64,000 nt of DNA, taken from the NCBI GenBank assembly GCA_003116995.1, contig BDSL01000005.1, forward strand, positions 434,001-498,000, given 5' to 3'. How positions within the stretch are numbered: the stretch's first letter is position 1; each line of letters opens with the position of its first letter. The notes below the pieces were generated by a model, which was not told where the DNA came from, did no database searches, and saw only the letters and a program-made list of their open reading frames with translations. This document shows positions 55,901 to 64,000 of the stretch, piece after piece. This DNA comes from Yamagishiella unicocca (Eukaryota; Chlorophyta; Chlorophyceae; Chlamydomonadales; Volvocaceae). Both the position numbers and the translations under genes were made by a program.

Positions 55901-56281
55901 ATTTGCACGTACACGGGCTTCCCTCGCAACCCAGCCAGCCACCCACCTAGCGCCAGGCTGCCCAGGTACACGAACAGCGAGGAGCAAGACGACAGCACGG
56001 TGTTGGACGTCACAGAGGTGTACTCCAGGGAGGCGGTGAAGGCCAGCTGGGCAGCAAACCACACGGGAGCGACCTGGCGGGGCGGGGGGGTGAGGAGGAC
56101 CCGTGGATGCGAGAAAAAGCGTTTGGAAGGGGCGGGGCAGGCGGCGCGGGCGGGGGCGCGTGAGCCATGCGGGCGGGACAGCATGTCGCCGGGCGTTCAT
56201 TTACCGCTAAGCCGTGTGTTTTAAGTATGCCGTGTGTGTGTGTGTGCGCGTGTGTGTGTGTGCGCGTGTGTGTGTGTGTGC

Positions 56282-56321
<40 letters not shown>

Positions 56322-57632
56322 GTGTGGCTGTGTGCGGCTGTGCTAGGACTCGGCGGTTCCTCTCGTACTGAGCCGAGTTACTATGGCGGAATCGTTCCAA
56401 CAGTAGGGTAAAACTACGAAGCCCCAGGTGGGAGAGCGCTCATGGAAATCGGGGGCTACGGAGTTCGTGTGGGTTTAGATTGATTGCCGATTGATTCGAT
56501 GAAGCCGGACGACTTCACGAGGCTCTGCGATTGATTGCGGCCTCTTGCCACAACGTGTGTGCCCTGTGAATGAGAGCAGCATGCCGCGGCTGCCGGGGGC
56601 CACTGCCGGCCTGTGGGGACTGCACACTCGGTGCCGCTTAAGGCCTAGACAAAGTCCCTGACACACCGCCAGACGGCCCAGCGCCGTGCCGACCGGCACA
56701 TGTTTTGGGGTGCTAAGGACCGGCACATGCTTTGGGGTGCTAAGGACCGGCACATGCATTGGGGTGCTAAGGACCGGCACATGTTTTGGGGTGCTAAGGA
56801 CCGGCACATGCTTTGGGGGCTGTTAGACTGCCCCTGCTGGTGCCGACAGGAAAGCTACAACTGGGCCGCACCACGAGCGCCGCCCGGATGATCTGCGCCG
56901 TTTCCACGTCCGTGCTGCTGTCATTGCCGCCGCTGGATCCGTCGACGCCGTCAGCATCTCCGCCTCCACCGCCTGAGACCGACTGCACCGCCCCCGCATC
57001 GCTGCTGTGCTGCTGTCCCTTGTGGGTGTGGGGGTGCAGCAGAGGGAGCCGCTCCCTGCCCGACCGCGAGGCGGAGGACCGACCCAGGGTCCCGACCTCC
57101 GCGTCGGAGCTGTCAACTCCGTCCTCATCGCTGTCATCGTCGCCCTCCACCCCGCCACCATCGGCTGGGGCGGCAGCAGCAACGGCAGCTCTGCGGAAGG
57201 GAGGAAGATGGGTTGGGGGTGCGGCCACCGTGGAAGCCCGGCTGCAAGGACGCCCGCAACACGCCCTGGGCCCTGCCGTCAAGGCCCCACCAACCTGCGT
57301 CTGGTATGCATGCTACCAGTTGTGGTTTCCAACGCAACCTCTCCGATGGTGCCAACAGTGGGGCCCTTCCGCTGCCGGTTTCTCTGCCGGTGGCTGCGTG
57401 CTGCGCGAGCGCCGCGACCTTCGTACCGTGCTCGCTTTCGGGCAAAGTGCCCTATGGGCAAGTAGATCATGAGCGTCGACGAGCATATTAGCGTCAGTAG
57501 CCATGGCTCCAGCGAAGCCTGCTCTTGGTCGCCCGTGGGCGCAACCAGCGCTTGTGTGATGAAAGAAGCTCCAATCCATGCAGCTGACGTAATGAACAGG
57601 AACAGCAAGCCCAGCGCCCTGCTGGAAATCAT
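52938..57632 (-). CDS. SLC35F5-type drug/metabolite-transporter superfamily protein
   Basis: Nine exons on the minus strand join in frame: 57632-57427, 57190-56872, 56073-55947, 55604-55551, 55289-55123, 54973-54823, 54594-54539, 54019-53918, 53411-52938; the product is 551 aa. Hydrophobic helices appear in SLC35F order: GLLFLFITSAAWIGASFITQ, APVWFAAQLAFTASLEYTSV with TSNTVLSSCSSLFVYLGSLA, SALRFTSVVAAMAGTSLVAL, DALTLAAAALYALYTIMMKR, MALFFGTIGLLYFAVLAP, DYAWARAVMLLGPTATSCG and VVGSLLIVCGFVGVSL. That gives about ten segments, matching human SLC35F5 (about 523 aa). An acidic Ser/Gly-rich loop sits between helices 2 and 3. Relatives are nucleotide-sugar-transporter-like Golgi or vacuolar proteins; the substrate is unknown. 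The C-terminal tail is Gly/Pro-rich. Confidence 0.88.
55646..55702 (+). repeat. 13-bp minisatellite in transporter intron 3
   Basis: Four copies of AGCTGACTTAAGA in tandem, about 40 nt upstream of exon 4 on the minus strand. Confidence 0.9.
55900..55930 (+). repeat. Intron-edge dispersed repeat, copy 5 (diverged, antisense)
   Basis: TTTGCACGTACACGGGCTTC and CCTCGCAACCC resemble the GCATCCACGGGTCTTCCTCG end of the other copies. It ends 16 nt from the donor edge of transporter exon 3 (55947). Confidence 0.5.
56090..56130 (-). repeat. Intron-edge dispersed repeat, copy 4 (sense to host gene)
   Basis: On the minus strand it reads CCAAACGCTTTTTCTCGCAT then CCACGGGTCCTCCTC. Its end is about 18 nt before the acceptor of transporter exon 3 (56073). 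With copy 5 it flanks that exon as an inverted pair. Confidence 0.7.
56209..56335 (+). repeat. (GT)n-rich microsatellite, transporter intron 2
   Basis: GT runs broken by GTGCGCGT follow a leader CCGTGTGTTTTAAGTATGCC, which resembles the leader of the EXO1-intron microsatellite. Confidence 0.85.
56345..56416 (-). rRNA. Fragment of 28S rRNA gene inside transporter intron 2 (not functional)
   Basis: On the minus strand it reads TAGTTTTACCCTACTG, then CCATAGTAAC, then CTCAGTACGAGAGGAACCG. These are highly conserved stretches near the 3' end of eukaryotic large-subunit rRNA, in the correct order and spacing. Similarity stops at both sides, leaving about 70 nt. It is in sense orientation to the host gene and adjoins the GT microsatellite. 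It is a dispersed copy, not an rRNA gene. Confidence 0.75.
56691..56817 (+). repeat. 27-bp minisatellite, transporter intron 2
   Basis: Nearly five copies of a unit with GACCGGCACATG and TTGGGGTGCTAAG, differing only at two bases. It begins about 55 nt after the donor of exon 2 on the minus strand. Confidence 0.9.
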
Positions 57633-58015
57633 TTCCCTTGCCTCCGCAACAGTTCATGAGCAGACGTTTCCTATTCGGAACCCATAGCTGCAAACTGAGA
57701 GAATGGAGCTGCTTATACCGACACGTACAAGTATTCAATGAATCCTTGGGAGAAGGAAATGACCTAGACACAGCGTCGTATTGTGCTTAGTTGCCGATTA
57801 GTTGACCCAAATGTATTTACGGCACCTTTTTATGTAAAACGTATTATATACCCGTAGTGTCACCAGCGGACTTACACGAGGCATAGGGGATGGCCAGTTG
57901 GCCTTGGCCATGGCGGGTGCGACAGTTGCAACCTCCATCCCTCCAAACTGGCCTGATCGCTGCCATGCAACCAAAGACACATAACAAATAGATAGAGGCT
58001 GACTGTAAACCAACC
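57633..58015. promoter_or_regulatory. Shared divergent promoter region
   Basis: 383 bp separate the start codons of the transporter (minus, 57632) and the sulfotransferase-like gene (plus, 58016). Both promoters and 5' UTRs must lie here. It is locally AT-richer; no specific element is called. Confidence 0.5.
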
Positions 58016-61000
58016 ATGGATGCAGTGTGGAGAACCCTACCCGCGCTGCCGCACACCGTTGGGGCAGCTCAAAAGGCCGCATTGCCTCTTGCGCTCCTTA
58101 TCAGCATATCACTAATGACTGCCACGGCGGCAGCGAAGACGGGCTTTTCCACGACGCCGGTCGTGCAAGGCGCCCTGGCGACGGCGCTCGCGACGGCCCT
58201 GTCCCCTTCGTACCTCCACACCTCGGGCAGCAATGCAGCGCTGCTCCCAAACGCCACAGACCTCATCCTCACCCTTCTGGACGACGCCCAGCTGAGCACT
58301 GCAGCCGAGCACTGGCAGGACAGCGACGCCGCCCTCGAATCCACGATCCAGCTGCTGCGCAGCGGCCGGGACGCGATACAGCCGATCCAGCAGCGGCAAC
58401 GACGCCATGAGCTGCGACAGCCGGCCTTGTTTGACTGGGTGCAGGACGTGGATCGCGCCCTGGCGCTACTGCCCGCTGGGTCCAGCTACCCGCTCCTACG
58501 GCGAGGCGTGGTGGCGGTGCTGCTGGCCGGGTGGCTGGCAGCTGGGGAGGGCTGGACGCCGGTGCGGTGCTGCGAGCGGAAGAGGCAACCGCCGACCCGC
58601 GGGACGGAGGGCCGGGGAGGGGGCTGCGGAGTGGAGGGAAATGTGAATCCAGGGAGGGGCGGGCATCATGGTAGCAGGCCAGCGGATGGAGGCACTGGGT
58701 GCCACCCTGTGGGTTTGCAGTGCGTCATGTCATCCGCATGGATTCAGACTTTCAGGCCACCGGCGTCGTGACCGCGCGCCGCCGCTGAACCCACCCTGCC
58801 GCACCCCCACCCGTCCGTCCCACCCCCCTCCTCCCTCAGTCCAATGATGCGGCTGCGCTGCGGCTGCTGCTCAAGGTGCGCGCCGCTCCACAGCGAGTGC
58901 GGGCACGTGGGCTGGTGCCCGGAAGGGCCTTCACGCCGCCACATTATGCTTTTTGCCCCTAGTTCTCAGTGACTTGCCCCTAGATAGTTCTCAGTGACAA
59001 TAGGTGGTTGCGCCTAGTTCTCAGTGACTTGCCCCTAGTTCTCAGTGACGATAGGGGTTGCCCCTAGTTCTCAGTGACTACTTGCTAAACTCTTCGCACC
59101 AACTCGCGCCTCATGGAGTCGAGAGGCAGAGGGTCTAGGTGCTACGATGAGGTACTCGCGGGTGGCCACCTCCACACCGAGCCCAGCCCCATCCTCTCAC
59201 CCTGCTGTGCTATCTGGCGGCACCGCCGCCCCATGTGACACCCTGCTGTGCAACCTGGCGACACTGCCGCCCCATCTGATGTACGACCTGGCGACACTGC
59301 CGCCCCACGTGACCCGCAGCTGTACGACCTTCACCGCTCGGGTGCCGGCCACAAGTCCGCCCTGGAGTACTACCACTTCTCCAAGGCGGGGGGGACCAGC
59401 GTGTGTGCCATGTCGGGTGCGGGGGCGGGGGAGGGTTTCGGGGCAGCGGGGTTCGGGGAGAGTAGACGCTGAGCCGGAGCCGTAGTCTGGGGTCGGGGTT
59501 GAACAGGGGTGTGCGCAGGCAGAGGTGGGCCGGGCTGCGCCGTGGTGGCGTTGTGCGGCACCATCTCTCAGTGCCCGCCCCCTCCCTCCCTCCCGTTGCG
59601 CCGCCCGTAATGCGGCGCACCGCAGCCGCCATGGGCTGCACGACATTTTCAACCAAGGAGCAGTATACCTGCCTGATGCCCGCGTTCGGGGACGGCCCGC
59701 GCTGGATCAACCGCAAGGCCCACGCATCCCGGTGCAGGTGCGTCTTGCCGGAGGGGACGGTACGTCGTGATGGGAAGGGGGGGGCGGAGGTCGGAGACCT
59801 GCCTGCTGCGGTCCCTCGAGAAGTCAAGATGCGCCACACCTCTAGCCCCACGTCCTCGTATCCTCCTTCAACTGCCCTCCCGGCTCCCGCTCCTCCCTGC
59901 GATACCCTCCCGATCCCCTCCGCAGGCGCTCCCTGCCCGGCTACGACGCGTGCTTCACCAAGATCTACACGTAAGCGCGAGAGGCGGGCTGACGCGTAGG
60001 TCGCAGCAATGAGCGCTCCAGGAAGCCCCGCCGCACTCACCCAACTTCCAACCATGCCCCACCCACCCACCCGGCCTCTCCTCCGCCCCATCACATGGTA
60101 CGGCACCCTCTGCCCGCCAGCAAGCTCGCCAAGTGGGGCTTTCGCTACAGCGGCAAGGGTATGGTCGTGGCTTGCGAGGCGCGAGCTAACAAGCTAGCTG
60201 GCAGCGGCTACAACTTCTACGCCAGGTGGGCCTGGCGGTTGCGGTTGTGGTGGTTGACCAACGTTAGTAACGCCCAACCAACCAAGGGCGCATTATGGGT
60301 TGGGTGGTGTGTGCCCCTCCATAAGGGCAAGCTCGCGAGGCCAGGGGTGGCCATGGCCGCCACGAAGTGCGCGCTTGGCCTCCTCTTTTGAGGACGTGAT
60401 TTTGAACGCTTGGGCGCCGAGCTTCGTGCGAAACTCAGTGGCATGCCTTCTGAACCCCCCCCCCCGGCCCCCGCCAGCGAATACACGCTTCGTGGCCGGG
60501 GCGGCAACGTGAGCGCGCCCCCGGAGCTATGTCCGCAGTTCCTCAACCTCGCGGTGCTCAGGTGGGGGAAGCAAAGTGGGGGAGGGTTTGGGGCGGAGCC
60601 TTATGTGGATCTCCTCCCCCCTGGGTCGGCCACTATTAGTGTTCCCCGGGCGCTTACCCCGCTTCTACACCTTGCAACCCCAACCCCAACCCCGACCGGA
60701 CGCCGGCCCCTCCTCTTGTTATCGCCCCCCCCTGAGCCAGGTCGCCCCGGGCACGACTGCCAAGCCACCTGCGGTACATAGTACGAGTCACGTACGACTG
60801 GATGGGTAACCGTACGGAGCAGTACTTCAACAACATGACCTTGTACGATTGGCGCCGGCTGCTGCCGGCGGTTTTGGACAACTACTACGTCAGGGGCCTG
60901 TTGGGGGAGGGGGCCTTTTACGCGCGTGTGGTGCGTGGGTCGGTGGGTCGGTGGGTTGGCGGATTAACGCAGAACCAGGGTCTGGTCTGACCCACAAGCG

Positions 61001-62636
61001 TCGAGCTGCAGATTGAGGCTCGGCTGACGGGGACGACAATTGTAGCCCCTGTCCTACGCCTCCAGATCGTCCACGCGTTTCTCATTGACCCCCGTTACAC
61101 CCTCCGTGCACTGTACGGCCTTGTACGACGGCGTCGTACGACGGCGCCTGGATCCAGGGCGCGCTGAACGCTACGCGGCACCTGCCCGCTGCGAGGGCGG
61201 TGGCGAGTGCCATGGACGTGCTGCTGGTGCTGGAGGTGGGGAGGGCGGGAGAGGGGTCCAGGGAGGGGAAGCGAAGAGGGGCTGGGGGCAGGGCAGCGTG
61301 GAGGGCAGGGTGAGCTGCGTGTGTGGTGTTGGGCGATTGGGCCGGTGAGGGTGCGGGTGAATGATTGATTCGGTAGATAGGAAACCCGTGGACCAACAAT
61401 GGAGGGAAAAACGCATCATTAGCTGGGGGAGGTATCAGATGTTGTGTCTCCTCGGCTCTCAAAGCGGCTCGCAGGCATGAGGTGGCCTGCGACGAACGAG
61501 GGCAGCGCAGCAGCACCCCTCAGCTGGCTAACGGCAACCACCTCCTGCGGCCCCCAACCGCCCCAACCGCCCCCCAACCGCCCTGAGAGAGTGTCCGGTT
61601 CACATCCAGGCCCCCACCCCCTCTACGCTCATGGCCCCCAACCCCTGTACGCTCCCTGCGCCTCTCCTCCTGGAGCAGGACCCGGAGCCCCTGTCCCTGC
61701 TGGGCCACAACTGGGGCCTGGGGTGGACCCGGTCCTTCCTGCAGGTGCGGCGCGGGTCGACACTGCGGTGACAGCAACCGGGGATGTGGGGCCGGGCGGA
61801 GTGGGACGGGGAGGATCTGCAAGTGAGCCGCCCGGCAGCGCGTGGCGCGTCTCATTGGAGGTCTCCGCCTAAAATACTAACACCCTAGGGGGTCTCCGCC
61901 GAATTTGCTAACACCCTAGGAGGTCTCCGCCGAATTTACTAACACCCTAGGAGGTCTCCGCCTAATTTACTAAAATCCTAAAACCTTCAACCCTGATCCT
62001 GGTCGCCGTGACCCTGCAGGCCGAGGGCAGGAGTAGTGGAACGGTCGCGGAGGAGGTGGTGCGCATCTCAGAAAAGGTGGTGCCAGCCGGCGCCGCCGCG
62101 GAAGAGCTGGCCGCCGCCAACGGCCTTGACGAGCAACTGTACGACTTTGCCGTACTGCTATCGCGCTTGGACGCCGTGGTGTGGGCTGCTGCGGCGGCGG
62201 CGGGCGTCGAGCCCCCGTCAGTGAGTTACTCCCAACCGCTCGGACCGGCCCGGGCTGGTCTCGGAGCTGTCGGGGCTGTGTGTTAGCAGGCCAGGAAGGG
62301 GCCGTTGCGGTAGTGGCAATGCATAAAATATAGTTGTTGTTAATCCGGATCGGCGACCTGGGGATTGGGCTTATAGATTCACGCAATGTTTAAGTAACCC
62401 GCCGCCTGACCTACCCTTGCTTGCCGCCGCAATCGTACCGCCTGACCTGCCCTCCATTGCCGCCTCATCAGTACCGCCTGACCTGCCCTCCATTCTCTCC
62501 CCTCTTGCCTCCGCGGCGGCCAAAGGGCTCCTCCTCCTCATCGGGTCACGGGAAACGAACTGGGCTCAGCACAGAGGCCGGCGGCGGCGGCCGGTGCGGC
62601 TACGTGCCGGGGGCGCCGCCGGGCGCTGCTGCTTGA
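58016..62636 (+). CDS. Golgi-type sulfotransferase-like protein
   Basis: Twelve exons join in frame: 58016-58561, 58840-58875, 59320-59416, 59626-59737, 59926-59970, 60121-60225, 60439-60561, 60741-60930, 61158-61235, 61679-61744, 62020-62220, 62526-62636; the product is 569 aa. The start ATG has good context (ACCATGG). Residues about 20-40 (AALPLALLISISLMTATAAA) form a signal anchor. The 5'-phosphosulfate-binding motif HFSKAGGTS lies at about 213-221. CPQFLNLAVLR joined to SPRARLPSHLRYI at about 355 fits the 3'-phosphate motif RxPxxRxxSH. These are the two PAPS-binding loops of the sulfotransferase fold. MDVLLVLE and the final CGYV also occur in related volvocine proteins as I remember them. 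The likely job is sulfation of glycans or proteins in the Golgi lumen; the acceptor is unknown. Exon 9-12 borders are less certain. Confidence 0.75.
58955..59079 (+). repeat. Minisatellite with CCCCTAGTTCTCAGTGAC unit, sulfotransferase intron 2
   Basis: Five copies of an 18-30 bp unit, each ending AGTTCTCAGTGAC, with variable spacers. Confidence 0.85.
61856..61985 (+). repeat. About 31-bp minisatellite with TACTAAC, sulfotransferase intron 10
   Basis: Four copies of GGAGGTCTCCGCC, AATTTACTAAC and ACCCTAGG. Each carries CTAAC or CTAAA and the array ends about 35 nt before the acceptor at 62020. The block GGAGGTCTCC is itself a 10-bp palindrome. Confidence 0.9.
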
Positions 62637-63095
62637 ATCATATTGAGGAAACGGAGTGGCAACGGAGAGCCACGACGTGAAGGTCTTGGCTCATGAGACG
62701 GGGCGGCAGTCTGCCAAGGAAGCGGCGAGCCGCCACCCGAGCCGCCACCCCACCCGCCACCCGAGCCGCCGGCCGAGCCGCCCTGTCCTGCTCATCGACG
62801 GGCGGTGTACCCGGAGACGAAAGAGGCGCGAGAAGTGCGAGGGGCGCGGAGCGGACTGGTCGCAGGGTAGAGAGTGGAGTGCTGGACCGGGAAATAAGAG
62901 GGGAAAAGGGGTTCCCTTAGTCGGAGAAACGTTTGAGGCCAACTCCGCGTTTGTGATCTGGTACTTGCCGAGGGGCAAAGCCTGCCTGGTCACTGGCATT
63001 GGCAATGGCGCTCGCCGGGGTGCTGGGCGGGGTGCCGGGGCTCGTTCGTGGTGTATGTGTGAGAGGGGGGCAGAGGTGTGTACGGCAAGGAGCCT

Positions 63096-63100
63096 TGTAA
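63096..63100 (+). terminator. TGTAA poly(A) signal of the sulfotransferase-like gene
   Basis: About 460 nt after the stop codon; followed by the pyrimidine/T-rich CGGTTTTGC. Confidence 0.5.
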
Positions 63101-63491
63101 CGGTTTTGCACTGCGGTTAGGCGAGCTGAATCTTTGCTTGATTGGGGCAATTTTGCTGATTCGGGGTTTAGCCCTTGAAGTCTTTCTTCATTCGTATTTC
63201 TTCACAACTTGCCCGAGATTTGTTTCATCTAACTAGCCTTCGTGCACGCTTAGTGAGCAAGCTTGAGCGAGGAATAAAAAGTCAGGAACGGAGGTTCACT
63301 CGGTTACGAGGCGACCGCGTGGCAGGCTCATTGGTGGGTATCGGCATGTCGACATGGATGACGAGTGAGGCCGGGAAGGCCGAGGAAATCATCCAGCCAA
63401 ACCAAGAAATTATTTAATCGATTTAAGACCTGTGCCGACAACCTGTCGCGGTAGAGGCTTACACAACGCGGCCGTGCGCGTGGCCGAGTCG

Positions 63492-63509
63492 GGCGACCCG
63501 CGGGTCGCC
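63492..63509. repeat. Perfect 18-bp palindrome
   Basis: GGCGACCCGCGGGTCGCC, extended by an imperfect outer pair GTCGG/CCGAC. It could be a dimeric protein-binding site or a chance GC palindrome. Confidence 0.75.
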
Positions 63510-64000
63510 ATCCCGACAGGTTTTTGCCCTTAAGGACTGTATGATGACGCCGAGCGCGCCATCCCGTCCTCGTATTTTGTTCGTGGCACTACACCAAACT
63601 AGGCGCCCACATCTCGGGTCCTTCTTTGCCAGTACTCCTTCGTTCAGGTTGCTGCGCCGACACCCTTCCTCGCTCTTCGCCCCGTTGTGAACGAAGCGCA
63701 AAATTGGCTGTCAAATGGAGACCCATACTGGCTTTGGGTAGGGCCGAATATAAGACATTCACCGGCCGTTGCCTTTTATTCCAATGATCATCGGTTCCGC
63801 TGCTGTTGCTGCTGCGTTGGCAGGCACGATGCGGACAGAGAGGTGCCTCAGCGCAGCGAGCAGGGCCAGATGGTTGCCAGCAAGCTGCAGGCAGGTGGAA
63901 TGCTTTCGAACGAAGGCCACGTTTCTATTTTACGTCGTGGAGCTGATACATGGGAGACAGGAAAGGTGCTTCTCTTCCTGATGAAGTGCAGCAGCTCCTC

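Larger units (their letters stand above)
62637..64000. other. Sulfotransferase-gene 3' UTR and terminal intergenic DNA
   Basis: The 3' UTR probably ends near TGTAA at 63096. A CCGCCACCCGAG-type repeat lies at about 62730-62785 and a perfect 18-bp palindrome at 63492-63509. No supported gene extends to the window end. Confidence 0.5.

Noticed and set aside
60393..60438. Earlier acceptor for sulfotransferase exon 7 (after CTTTTGAG)
   Set aside because: Joined to exon 6 it gives an immediate TGA; the acceptor at 60439 keeps the frame, so it was used instead.
61380..61420. Possible further copy of the intron-edge repeat (minus strand GGTCCACGGGTTTCC)
   Set aside because: Only the CCACGGGT block and a T run are shared, and it is not near an exon; too weak to count.

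Overview
The window looks like nuclear DNA from a volvocine green alga (Chlamydomonas/Volvox relatives). Exons are G/C-rich at third positions and carry long Ala, Gly, Ser and Gln runs. Genes are cut by many short introns full of minisatellites. TGTAA, the chlorophyte poly(A) signal, follows most stop codons. The proteins include a cilium component, an ERF-type AP2 factor and two secreted-protein families typical of these algae. No species is claimed. Exon chains below were built by hand from splice sites, reading phase and protein motifs; RNA-seq has not been seen.

Layout. 1-3845 (+): 3' part of an ASH-domain ciliary protein, CFAP65-like. 5827-11465 (+): a complete, apparently intact two-ORF L1-type LINE bracketed by an 11-bp target-site duplication, with twenty 11-bp monomers at its 5' end. 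11739-13431 (+): an unrecognised low-complexity acidic protein. 14551-22653 (+): exonuclease 1 with all catalytic acids but a C-terminal extension of roughly 1,290 residues. 26198-31082 (+): a 1,282-aa AP2/ERF factor ending near an EAR-like motif. 33909-34484 (+): intronless DENR (SUI1 domain) lacking most N-terminal zinc cysteines. 35802-40173 (+): an IQ-motif low-complexity protein. 44010-47245 (-): a secreted FkbM-like protein of 392 aa. 47822-51144 (+): an ARM-like protein with a probable GC-AG intron. 52938-57632 (-): an SLC35F5-type transporter of 551 aa. 58016-62636 (+): a Golgi-type sulfotransferase-like protein of 569 aa.

Two gene pairs are divergent across short shared promoter regions (47246-47821 and 57633-58015). 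The transporter, the sulfotransferase-like protein and the FkbM-like protein would all act in or through the secretory pathway, which fits glycoprotein matrix production, but they are not an operon and a shared role is inference.

The most unusual signal is a short dispersed repeat found in introns of four different genes. In four of five copies the same end of the repeat stops 15-21 nt from an exon edge, and one transporter exon is flanked by two inverted copies. This resembles introner-type elements. Other notable signals are a roughly 70-bp antisense 28S rRNA fragment in a transporter intron, tandem repeats that multiply splice signals, and several perfect or bistable palindromes.
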